A DNA stretch of 64,000 nucleotides from NCBI GenBank assembly GCA_963675135.1, contig OY776120.1:23898001-23962000 (forward strand), given 5' to 3'. The stretch comes from Galeopsis tetrahit (Eukaryota > Streptophyta > Magnoliopsida > Lamiales > Lamiaceae). Positions within the stretch are counted from its first letter, which is position 1; every line of letters begins with the position of its first letter. The position numbers were made by a program, and so were the translations under genes. Of the stretch, positions 1 to 9,857 are shown piece by piece. Below the pieces are notes generated by a model that saw only the letters and a list, made by a program, of their open reading frames with translations, ran no database searches and was not told the DNA's origin.

Positions 1-377
1 GATAATCGTCCCTAACCAACTAACTAACTAACAATGAATTGGATAATCGTCCCTAACCAACTAACTAACTAACAGAAATAACAGAATTAACTAACTCTGA
101 AAACTAGATTTCAGCAGACTTGACTCAGCTGAGTTGGGATCAGCTGAGTTGGCTTCAGCAGACTTGGACCCAACTCTCCTGAACGGACTTCAGACGACTT
201 TGCATCAGCAGAGTTGTACAAACTCTTATCAGATCAGTTGACTCCTAAACAGACCACTAAACCTTATCAGCTGAGTTACACCTTAACCCAACTTTGCTGA
301 ACTCCAAGATCAGACTACTAGCAACTCTCCTGATAGATAGAAATTAGATGACATCCAATATTGCATTAATCATAACA
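1..377 (-). repeat. 3' LTR of copia G (partial)
   Basis: Matches the LTR at 5943-6558 nearly base for base, including the repeated CTAACTAACTAAC tract and the run of CAGCAGACTTG-like motifs. The LTR begins with TG at 377 on the minus strand, right after the polypurine tract. At 1-70 the stretch around GGATAATCGTCCCTAACC occurs twice in tandem, whereas the 5' LTR has it once. Confidence 0.9.
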
Positions 378-470
378 ATTCTCCACCTTAATGCAAGATT
401 GCCTTCTTCCCAGCCCTCCCCAAGGTTGTTTGTTCATTCTCTTCTTAATGAACATCCCAAGTGCTAAGGT

Positions 471-2118
471 TTACCAACTCCATGCAATGATTGAAGCTAC
501 CTTAGTCAACATATCAACTGCATTCTCTTCTGAAGCTACCTTCTGAACTTCAACAATGCTCTTCTCCAAAATGTCTCTAACAAAATGCAACTTCACATCA
601 ATGTGCTTTGACCTCTCATGAAACACTTGATGTTTTGCTTGATGGATTGTACTCTGATTATCACACAGCACATGAACGCTCTTCTGATATATGCCAAAAT
701 CTCTCAGAATGCCCTTCAACCACATTGCTTCCTTCACAGCTTCTGTCAATGCTATGTATTCAGCTTCAGTTGTGGATAAGGTCACCATGGATTGTAAAGC
801 TGCTCTCCAGGTGATAGCAGTGTCATGCAATGTAAACACATAACCAGATAAAGATTTCCTTGTATCTATGTTTTCAGCAAAATCAGAATCAACAAATCCA
901 ATTAAAGGACTCTTGGTAACAGCTGATTTCTCAAACAATAATCCTAAATCTTCTGAACCATTCAGATATCTTAGAATCCATTTTAAAGCTTCCCAATGAA
1001 ACTTCCCTGGATTTCCCATGAATCTACTCACCATACTAACAACATAGGCAAGATCTGGTCTGCTACAAACCATAGCATACATGAGACTTCCTACTCCATT
1101 TGCATAAGGAACAGTAAGCATCTACTTCTTCTCTTCAGCTGTTTGAGGAGATTTCTTGACTGACAACTTGAATTGCTGACCAAATGAAGTACTAACTGGT
1201 CTGGACTGGTGCATAAGGAACCTCTTCAGGACCTTCTGAATGTAACTCTTCTGGGACAGAAACAGCTTCCCTGCTTTCCTGTTTCTGAGAATATACATGC
1301 CTAATATTCTCTTGGCTTCACCTAGGTCCTTCATCTCGAACTTGCTACTCAACTGCTGCTGGGTAATCTTTCCCATATTTTTTGCTAGCTATTAACATAT
1401 CATCTAAATAGATCAGTAGATAGGTGCTCTCTAGATAATCTTGTTTACCAATATATACACATCCATCATATTTGCTTCTTAAGAAACCAATAGAAAGCAT
1501 GAATGTATCAAACTTTCTATACCATTGTCTAGGACTCTGCTTGAGCCCATACAATGATTTCTTAAGCAAGCATACCTTACTTTCAGTTTTGGGTAAGATG
1601 AACCCTTCTGGTTGATGCATATATATTGTTTCAGCTAGTTCTCCATGTAAAAATGCAGTTTTAACATCTAACTGATGTAACTCAAGATCATCTTGAGCAA
1701 CCTTAGACAAAAGTAATCTTATGGAACAGTGTTTAACAACAAGAGAGAATACCTCATTGAAGTCGATGCCTTCTCTTTGGGTGAATCCTCTTGCCACCAA
1801 CCTGGCCTTGAATCTGATCTGCACTCTAGCACCACCAAATCCAACTTCAAGCTTCTTCTTGAACAGCCATCTACAGCTGACCAACTTCTCGTTGTCTGGC
1901 TTCTCCACAAGGATCCATGTTTCATTCTTCTCTAAGGACTGCAACTCTTCTGACATTGCTGTTATCCACTGCTCTCTTTCAGGACTGATGATAGCTTCCC
2001 TATAGTTTCTTGGCTCATAATGCTCCGCCTCTTCTGTTGTGATTAGAGCATATGACACAAGATCAACCTGACCAAACCTAGATGGGGTGAATGTGCCTTC
2101 TGAGCCTATCTCTCGCAA
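471..2118 (-). pseudogene. copia G reverse transcriptase and RNase H (broken)
   Basis: The RT part (2118 down to about 1122) shows the copia motifs ARLVARGF, QLDVKTAFLHGEL, SLYGLKQSPRQWY and a YLDD catalytic box (LLIYLDDMLIA). The RNase H part (1121 down to 471) shows GFVDSDFAENIDTRKS, STTEAEYIAL and LCDNQSTI, ending at the DMLTK motif. There is a frameshift near 1360-1376 and an in-frame TAG just before MLTVPYANGV (about 1120), where the sister copy F has CAG. The pol frame also shifts at about 2090. These enzymes copy element RNA into cDNA; this copy cannot make a full polyprotein. Confidence 0.92.
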
Positions 2119-3577
2119 GACTGTAATTTCTCATATCAGCAGGGTTGTCCTCTATGGCATCATCTTCTGAATGATCTTCTGGATCATTTTCTGGTACCTG
2201 TTCAGGAACAACCTCATCAGGGGTGTTGTCTTCTATATCAGCAGAGTTGACCACCTCCTTTGGGGTCAACTCACCTGATCTAAGAAGCTCCACCTCAGCT
2301 GAGAAACTCTCTTCTGACTCATTTACAATTCTTCCATCTTGATCATGGGAATTTCCATTGTGAGGATATCCCATTACATTCTCATTAAAATCAACATCTC
2401 TGTTGATTATCAGTTTCTTATGACCTGGTTCAAGGCACCACAGTCTATAGCCCTTGACACCTATTGGATAGCCAATGAATATACATTTCAGAGCCCTTGG
2501 CTGAAGCTTATCCTGTCTAATATGTGCATAGGTCTGACATCCAAACACTTTGAGTTTTGAATAATCAGACAACTTGCCATACCAGATCTCATCTGGGGTT
2601 TTACCTTCTAAAGCATATGAGGGAGTTTTGTTTATTAAGTAACATGCAGTGCATACAGCTTCTCCCCAAAAGCTTTTAGGTAATTTAGCATCAGCTAACA
2701 TGCATCTGACTCGTTCTAGAATAGTTCTATTCATTCTCTCTGCTAATCCATTTTTCTGTGGATTAAGAGAGACGGTTCTATGTCTAGTAATGCCCTTCTC
2801 TTTACAAAATTCATTGAATTCAGCTGATAGATACTCAAGGCCATTATCTGTCCTCAAATGTTTTAAGGACGTTCCTTTCTTGTTCTCTATCTCAAGTAGC
2901 CATTCTTTGAATTTTGTAAAGGCTTGACTCTTCTGTTTTAGAATGAACACCCAAACTTTCCTAGAATAGTCATCTATAATTGACATGAAGTACTTACCTC
3001 CACCAATGGTTTCAGTTCTTGATGGCCCCCATACATCTGAATGAACATAGTCTAGCATCCCCTTGGTGGTATGTTGGCTCTTCTGGAAAGACTTCTTCTT
3101 GGCCTTGCCAAGAATGCACTGCTCACAGAACTCCAGGATTTTGAATGTCTTCTGGTGGAATGCCCCCTTCTTGGATAACTCCATCATGCCTTTCTCTCCC
3201 ACATGTGCTAGCCTTTTATGCCAAAGCATAACATCATCAGCACTCATGGTAACATCAGCAGCACCTGTGAAGGCTGTGATTGTCTCACCAATTCATAACC
3301 TAAAGCATTTAGTGTGCCAAGAGCTAGATATAAGGGTTCTCTTCAAATCTGGAACAAATCTGACATTGGTCAGGATCACATGTTTATCATTAAACATCTT
3401 CACCCTCACAGTGCCAATTTCTCTCACATTGCAGCTTTCATCATTACCCAATATAATTGATCCACCATCCATCATTTTCAGGTTTTGAAACCAAGATTTG
3501 GTAGGACACATGTGAAATGAACAACCATAATCCAACACCCATTCATTAACAAGTTTGCTATCTGTTATGCTCATCAC
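2078..3577 (-). pseudogene. copia G protease and integrase (broken)
   Basis: Protease remains at 3577-3293 (VLDYGCSFHMCP; the catalytic DSG of the family reads DYG here, as F has VLDSGCSFHMCP). The GAG-pre-integrase zinc region (LWHKRLAHVG) and integrase core follow at 3247-2078, with DDYSRKVWVF, RTDNGLEYLS and NGLAERMNRTILE. The integrase ORF of about 389 residues is itself open. The protease frame breaks near 3300 after VRFVPDLKRTLIS, and the integrase-RT junction is frameshifted near 2090. Confidence 0.9.
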
Positions 3578-4399
3578 TTATGCACTATCATATCCTTTTG
3601 CCTCTACTACATCAGCTTTGGCAGGATCAGCAGACTTCTTATACTCAGGATAATCTTTTATGAAATGTCCTTCTTTATGGCATTTGTAGCAAGCTTTGTT
3701 CTTGACTACATATCCATTTCTCTTCTGATTTGGCTTGGCATGAAACTTATTGCCTTGCCCTCCTTTCTTATCATTCTTGAGTTTGATATTAAGACCCTCA
3801 GCTTGGTTCTTGGTCTTCTTGGTTGAGTTTGCTACGTGTAAGCTCTTGGTTTTTAGTATTGACAAAACTTCTTTGAATTTTTCCTTACCCTCCTTGGTAA
3901 TCAGCAAAGCATCTTTGAAGCTGTCATATGAAGGTGGTAATGCTTCTAAGAGTAGAAAAGACTTCTTGTGATCTTCCAAGGTAATTCCAACATTTTCAAG
4001 ATCATCAACTGCCTACATGAACTCTATTAACTGCTCATCTAGGGTTTTATCATTTGTCATCTTGAAATTGTTGAGCTTTCTTTCCATAAACATCTGATTT
4101 GACAAAGATTGTGCCAAATACAAATTATCTAATGCCTCAAATACTCCAGCAGCATCCTTCTCCTTCATAACTTAATTCCCTGAACAAATTGTCTCACAAA
4201 CTCACAACAACATTGTTGTAAGCTTTTTCCATAAGCTCTTCTTTCTTGGCCTTGTCTGCATCAGATGCAACAAGGTCAAGAGGAGTAAGGGCCTCTTTCA
4301 GCCCATGGTGTGACAGTAGAGCCTTCATTTTGGCTTTCCATAAGCCAAAATCTGTCTTACCATTGAATTTCTCTATCTCCAATTTCTAAGATCCCATTT
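3578..4399 (-). pseudogene. copia G gag (broken)
   Basis: The N-terminal gag domain (EIEKFNGKTDFGLWKAKMKAL, residues near 4380-4200) and a CCHC zinc knuckle (CYKCHKEGHFIKDYPE, where the last Cys is replaced by Tyr) mark this as copia gag. An in-frame TGA at 4194-4196 interrupts it at exactly the same place as in copy F. A TAG lies four codons after the start, and another stop lies near 4010. The start codon sits next to the CACTA insertion at 4400. Confidence 0.88.
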
Positions 4400-5889
4400 C
4401 ACTACAAAAAATGGGTGAAATTGCGAGGGATTCTACTGAGGGGTTTAAATCCCTCGCTAAATAGCAAGGGATTTAGTGAGGGAATATAATGCTGAGGGAT
4501 ATTACAAGAGAAGAGATAACTCTCGCTAATTAGCAAGGGCAAAGGAAATCACTCGGTAAATGCCTAGGGAAATAGAGAGCATTTTAGCCCTTGGAAAACA
4601 GCGAGGGAAAGTCCCTCGGCAACTTGACATACCATTTAAAATTACCGAGGGCTTGCGGACCCTCGTGAAAACCCTCGGCAAAAAAACTTTCATTGACAAA
4701 ATTATTATTTTCTGATAATTATATACTCTCAACTCTTTACTGCTAATTTATAATTATATACATTCAAATTTAATTTTCAAAAATTAAATAACTAAATCAG
4801 CCTCTAATTAATTTAGTGAAATAATTAAGAATCGATCAATACACTCGTTTTCTGTTGAATGTGCGCCTAACACTCCTAATCATCACATTGAACTAAAAAC
4901 TATTAATACTTAATTAAAGAAATTAATTAAAATATCAAAATGAAATTATTGTGTGATGTATTTTTAATTGAAGTTGAGAATGTTATATATATATATTTTT
5001 TTTGTGGTATGTAATTTTAATTATGTTGTATGTGTACAACTTGTTCAATTGGCAATTGGGTCGTAACCAATTTAACAAATATAATTAGTATGCATATTTG
5101 TGTGTTAAAAAAAATTAAACATAATTATGGGTTGACAATTTTTAAATTAATTAATTAAATAAATTTAAAAAGAAAAATCCAAAAGTGTGTAATATATCTT
5201 AATTGTATTTAAAATATAACAAATACTGCTTCTAGCCAAATTGGTATACAAGTAGCATACACACACAAGGTTGCAGGTTCGACTCTACATTGCTACATAT
5301 AGTTGGCATGGAGCTGGAATTTTTTATTATTTCAAATTCATTATGTGAAATACTATGTCGATCCCACATCGAAAAATTAAAAGCTTCATGAATGCTTTAT
5401 AACCAACAAAATGTACAAATCATTTGCTGGTCTTGGTAACTCAAATTTGATTGGGCCTTTGGTTGTTAAATTATCTGGGCCCACCCTTTCCATGTTGGTC
5501 CAGGCGGAAGGCTTTGGGCTCTTGTGCCTTTCCCTTTCTTTAGAGCCGTTGGTTCTGGTTGGCTTACAAGCGTGTTTAGCTAGAGCTAGAGTGGACGATG
5601 TTAAATGGCCATTAAATAATTTTGTCAGAAATCCATCGCAATTTGCCGAGGGATTCTGCGAGGAATAATTAAAAAAAAAAAAAATTGCCGAGGATTAATC
5701 CCTTGCTATTTGCCTAGTGCCTAAATTCCCTTGGTAAATACCGAGGGTAATTGTACAATCCCTAGGTAGAAATTTACCAAGGAGGGTTTTGACTAGGGCT
5801 GCATTCCCTCACTAAATCCCTCAGCATTTTGTTTAATGAGGGTTTTTCCCTCACTAAATCTCTCGTGATATGGTACATTTTTTGTTGTG
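4400..5889. mobile_element. CACTA (EnSpm-type) non-autonomous DNA transposon
   Basis: The left end reads CACTACAAAAAATG and the right end, read inwards, CACAACAAAAAATG. Both are flanked by TTT (4397-4399 and 5890-5892), a 3-bp TSD as expected for CACTA elements. Both subterminal regions are packed with repeats of CCCTCGCTAAA / GAGGGATTTAG motifs in both orientations, which is typical of transposase-binding subterminal repeats. I see no transposase gene; the 1.49-kb element would depend on enzyme made elsewhere. It disrupts the gag start of copia G. Confidence 0.9.
5228..5300 (+). repeat. tRNA-related, SINE-like promoter remnant inside the CACTA element
   Basis: TAGCCAAATTGG resembles an RNA polymerase III A box, and GCAGGTTCGACTC about 30 bases further resembles a B box. 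The spacing fits a tRNA-derived SINE head, but no full tRNA cloverleaf or clear SINE tail is visible. It could be a chance match or the remnant of a captured tRNA-like sequence. Confidence 0.35.
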
Positions 5890-5942
5890 TTTCTTGATTC
5901 TTGACTATCTTTCGAATTCCCACAAACGACGCCAATTGTTAT

Positions 5943-6558
5943 TGAATTGTATCCACAAAGCAACTCCTTACAAATGATAAATCAAGACAACTAGAAACGC
6001 AAAGAATTGAAACGAATAAAGAACTCAAAGAAAGAACACGGGATTTACGTGGTTCGATCAAATGATCTACGTCCACGGAGGATAGAAGACTCTCTTCACT
6101 AATCTCAATATGAAAGTTACAAATTACAAGTATACACTAAGCTTGATCTCTCAAAACTCTCAGTTTCAGTAACCTACAACCTATGCACTAGATGGTGTAT
6201 ATATAGATGTACAATGAATTGGATAATCGTCACTAACCAACTAACTAACTAACAGAAATAACAAAATTAACTAACTCTGAAAACTAGATTTCAGCAGACT
6301 TGACTCAGCTGAGTTGGGATCAGCTGAGTTGGCTTCAGCAGACTTGGACCCAACTCTCCTGAACGGACTTCAGACGACTTTGCATCAGCAGAGTTGTACA
6401 AACTCTTATCAGATCAGTTGACTCCTAAACAGACCACTAAACCTTATCAGCTGAGTTACACCTTAACCCAACTTTGCTGAACTCCAAGATCAGACTACTA
6501 GCAACTCTCCTGATAGATAGATAGAAATTAGATGACATCCAATATTTTAATCCTAACA
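5943..6558 (-). repeat. 5' LTR of copia G
   Basis: 616-bp LTR on the minus strand. It starts TGTTAGGATT at 6558 and ends at CA (5943), next to a primer-binding-site-like stretch containing TTGGCG. It shares its start, tail and TATAAATA-type promoter region with the LTR of element F (49528-50187). The TATA-like region is near 6195-6205 (minus strand). Confidence 0.9.
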
Positions 6559-7076
6559 CTTCGGCTACAAAAAAGGGTTGTAATAATAAGCGCCTGTTTT
6601 TTCATTCACCCTTATGTCTACTCATTTCTCTAAAGGAGTGGTATATATATTTAGAATAAAACTAAGAGGCATTAAATAAGGGTAAAAGTTGAAAACGAAA
6701 AATTAAACGGAAATAGAAAATAAGCTACGAGTCTATGTTTGTGGGAGAGACGAAAATAAAAAAACAAATTTTATTATAACATCTGAAATAGTAACACCAA
6801 CTTACATGTGCAACTTGATCAAATGCAACAACTGATCAAACAAACAAATTATTGACAAATAAGTAACTCATATGTAATAATCACACACTAATACAAATAT
6901 AGTAGTAATATATGACATAGAACCAATGATGAGTTTCTTATGTAGTCAACAACAATACAAATAATTACTTGTACATTGTAACAAAGTACAAACTAGTAAT
7001 ACATGTTAATGTTGGGCTTCATAAGAAACTCATTATTGAACTCCATATCAAAACTAAATCGGGCTTGATCTTGGGA
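6559..7076. other. AT-rich intergenic segment, left part of a duplicated block
   Basis: No gene seen. From about 6640 to 6850 the sequence is clearly similar to 25140-25360 (shared blocks around CAAATGCAACAACTGATCAAAC and GTCTATGTTTGTGG). In the second copy this block is followed directly by the counterpart of 7490 onwards. Confidence 0.7.
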
Positions 7077-7280
7077 TCAACCCCAAAACCGAACCTCTTT
7101 CGATTTAGATTGCTTCTGGCTTTTGGGAGAACTTTGATTGTTGGCCAAGAGAAGATATGCAGGTGCAGAATCATTCTTCCTTGAGCTACTTTTAGGTTTA
7201 ATATTCACTTCATTGTTTGCAAATATATAATTTGCAGGTGCAGTACTACTACTACTACCATTGTTTGCAGGTGATGACAT
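7077..7280 (-). CDS. small Ser/Lys/Asn-rich protein of unknown function, 67 residues
   Basis: I do not recognise this gene. The start at 7280 is preferred over an upstream in-frame ATG at 7397 because a TATA box (TATAAATA, minus strand, about 7358-7365) lies about 80 bases upstream, leaving a short AT-rich leader. The product has no signal peptide or membrane segment. It carries an internal duplication: APANYIFANNE (about residues 14-24) and APAYLLLANNQ (about 39-49), each followed by a Ser/Lys-rich stretch. The tail is basic and ends KEVRFWG. The flanks of this locus are repeated at 25.1-25.8 kb, but the coding part is missing there. Expression is untested; it could be a chance ORF, though the TATA box and repeat argue mildly for a real gene. 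Confidence 0.5.
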   Translation of the reverse strand: MSSPANNGSSSSTAPANYIFANNEVNIKPKSSSRKNDSAPAYLLLANNQSSPKSQKQSKSKEVRFWG

Positions 7281-7357
7281 TGTATATATATGTGTGTGTA
7301 TATTATCAATGTGAAGTTTGATTATGAGTTGTGAATGGGATTTATAGAGGTGAGGGG

Positions 7358-7365
7358 TATTTATA
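7358..7365 (-). promoter_or_regulatory. TATA box of the small gene
   Basis: TATAAATA on the minus strand, about 80 bases before the ATG at 7280. A second TATAAA-like sequence lies about 17 bases closer (about 7341-7346). Confidence 0.5.
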
Positions 7366-7397
7366 GGTGTGCTTATTATGGCAAAAGGGTAATTCAA

Positions 7398-8109
7398 TTA
7401 TTTAATTAAACAGTCTAAAATAAAATGGAAATGATATGGTAAATCAAAAGAAAATATGAAGAAATTAATGATGTTAGATCACTTGTAGAGGAAGTAAGAT
7501 GAGTAATGCAAACTGAAATGAAGACATTGATACATAAGTTAATGTGGCATTTATACACGTGGATGTTGGTTATGTACATTAAATTAAACAATTTATGTGG
7601 CACCATATATACATTAATTAATTAATCAAATCCGAGCGCCGTGAATTATGTGTGTATGTATGTAGTATAACACATGCAAATACACATTTTATGAATGAAT
7701 GCATATATATATGTGGTGTTGGCCTGGGGATTAAATGTGAAAAGTGGGCGCGTTCAATAGCGTGTATCTATCTTCATTCTTCAGTTATATAATATAATCT
7801 ATATTTTGACCTAAGTTAATGGTATATAATGTTTTCAAGAAATTCAAATTAAATTATGGAAAAAGGACGTGACTGAGCATGTGTTGACTTCTCACATCAA
7901 ACAAATTAATATGTACTTCCAAAAAGAATATTAATAACTTACAGAGATATCGTAAATTTGATTAGTTTCCTAATTGTTGTATTGTAGTATATATAAATGT
8001 TCGTTTGCTTTACTGACGTATTATAATAACTATCTCAACATAAACACAATTTTACCTATTGAAAGTAAGTAAGTTATTAATAGACTCAATTTAACTAATA
8101 GTTTTGCAT
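7398..8109. other. AT-rich intergenic segment, right part of the duplicated block
   Basis: No gene seen. From about 7490 to 8000 it is similar to 25365-25830. Shared blocks include GTGGATGTTGGTTATGTACA, CCGTGAATTATGT, CAATAGCGTGTAT and TTCCTAATTGTTGTA. It would be the upstream (promoter-side) region of the small gene at 7077. Confidence 0.7.
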
Positions 8110-9500
8110 AGAAATTTTCATTTTACTTCCATAATCTAGGCCTAATCCATTTTATATCTTTTAAGTTTTCGGTTTTTTAACTTACGTTAGAGTGTCCAAT
8201 TTACGTCATTTTCGATTCAATTTATATCATTTTCACCGGAAAATTGGAATTCCGATCAAATAGTCCAGTTTACATCTTTTATGTTTAAAAAATGGAAATT
8301 AACAATTGATTTTTTTTTAATCTCATTAAAAAATCTCAAAATCTCATTATAATTTATAACTTGTGTAAAATAAAAATAAAAATTTAAAAAAAAAATTAAA
8401 AACACTACAATTCTAAAAATCGGTAAATTAAAAATATTTTTATTTTCTAAAAATCTCATAAAAATATAAAATGTTTAAAATTAAAATTAAAATTTAAAAA
8501 TTCTACAATTCTACAATTCTAAAAATCTAATAAAAAATGAATTTGGGACGGTTTCACAGTCAATCAAGGCGTGAAACTTCCACTCAACCTCGATGGTGAG
8601 TTGGAAAACCTCGTGGCACCCAAAATTCTTAAAAGTTCGAGCGAAACTTTAATGGCAGACGAGTACGAATCAAGTCTGATTTTTATTAAAATATTAATAA
8701 TTTTTATTTATTCTTATTAGATTTTTATAATTTGTAATTCTTAATCTACACAATTATAAAAAATTTACGAGATTTTTCATTTTCTTAATTTTTAAATTAC
8801 ATATTTTCCAATTTTTTTAATTGTAAAATTTTTAATTTTTTAGTATTTTCAAATTTTTATTTTATTTTACACATTTTACAATTTTTAATGAGATTTTTGG
8901 AAATTTTAATTAGATATTTTAAATTTTATTTCACACATTTATAGTGTTAAATTGAACTATTTTGGCCGAAACCTCAATTTATTCCCCACATTTCGGGGAG
9001 TTTTAAAAATTTCCGGCAAAAAGGATGTAATTTGGACCAAAAATGACATAAATCGAAAAAATGAAAACTTAAAGGATATAAATTGGATTAGACCTAAGTT
9101 ACAGGACGAAAAATGAAATTTTCTCTAGTTTTGCATTTAGAAATAAAAGCAAATTTATAGTTCTACTTTTAGTTAATTAAACGGCTAAATTTTTGTTCGG
9201 AGGGACACAATTTTACCTATTGAAAATAGAGATGTTTATTGAGCTAGCTCTAACCCTATAAAGTCAGTCCTACAGGGTCACGTGCGGGCTAAACAGTTTA
9301 GGGTCTTATCCGATTCGTTCTTAACTGGTCCATCAATAGTTAAGACCTAACCCTGTATTTTTTAGGGTTAAATGGACCAGCAGAATAAAAAAGTAAGTAA
9401 TTTATTATAGACTCAATTTAACTAATAGTTTTGCATTTAGAAATAAAAACAAATTTATAGTTCTACTTTTAGTTAATTAAAAGGCTAAATTTTTGCTCAG
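8043..9500 (+). repeat. tandem duplication of about 150 bp, one copy carrying the MITE
   Basis: The sequence from ACACAATTTTACCTATTG to GTTAATTAAACGGCTAAATT occurs first at 8045-9190, with the MITE inside it, and again at about 9209-9490. The second copy is intact across the MITE insertion point (AATAGTTTTGCATTTAG near 9423-9439). The second copy has its own about 165-bp insertion at roughly 9225-9390, containing GGGTTAAATGGACC. Confidence 0.75.
8110..9126. mobile_element. Mutator-like MITE with 10-bp TSD
   Basis: The ends are inverted repeats (AGAAATTTTCATTTT at left; AGAGAAAATTTCATTTT when the right end is read inwards). The similarity extends inwards about 150 bases (TAATCCA-TTATATC blocks). 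The element is flanked by AGTTTTGCAT at 8100-8109 and 9127-9136. The long TSD and long inverted repeats fit Mutator-like elements. There is no coding sequence. The interior is very AT-rich apart from a short stretch near 8540-8680. Confidence 0.8.
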
Positions 9501-9857
9501 CCTCCAAATTATATAGTGGAAATTTTTAAAATACATCATGTAATTAGGTCGATTTCATTTTAATTTTTTTTTATTTTCACTTTTTCAAAATACGTTTTAA
9601 GGTATTCAATTTACATCATTTTTGTCCAATTTACATTCTGAATTTTTTGAAAATACTTTAAGTTTTCATTTTTTGAAAATACGTTCTAAGGTGTCCAATT
9701 TACATCATTATACCGAAAATTGAATTTTTTTTTGAAAACTGACACTCGTGGCTCGAACGTGTGTTTAAAATTGGGGCTTCCGACAAATTTGGTGACTGGT
9801 CGCCACATGTAATTAAAAATATGGCCACTTCATCATCCCCCTCTTATAATTAATTAT
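9500..9857. other. AT-rich spacer with short tandem repeats
   Basis: No gene seen. A unit containing TTTTGAAAATACGTT and CAATTTACATCATT is present about twice between 9580 and 9710. Confidence 0.5.

Larger units (their letters stand above)
1..6558 (-). mobile_element. Ty1/copia LTR retrotransposon G (Tork-like), minus strand, 3' end cut by the window
   Basis: A nearly complete copia element reads from right to left: 5' LTR at 5943-6558, primer-binding site next to it around 5915-5938, gag, protease, integrase, reverse transcriptase, RNase H, a purine tract (AAGGTGGAGA) near 378-391, then the 3' LTR from 377 to the window edge. Domain order protease-integrase-RT-RNase H is the Ty1/copia order. 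The protein is of the Tnt1/Tork type by its integrase and RNase H motifs. Frames carry several stops and frameshifts, so the copy is dead. It is the same family as the plus-strand element F at 49528. A CACTA transposon (4400-5889) lies inside it. Confidence 0.93.

Noticed and set aside
5228..5300. A functional tRNA gene
   Set aside because: Only A- and B-box-like words are present; no acceptor stem or anticodon arm could be drawn.
5411..5668. 85-codon plus-strand ORF inside the CACTA element
   Set aside because: No recognisable domain, no promoter context, and it runs into the subterminal repeats; taken as a chance ORF.
8256..8459. Minus-strand Phe/Ile/Asn-rich ORF
   Set aside because: AT-rich interior of the Mutator-like MITE; composition artefact.
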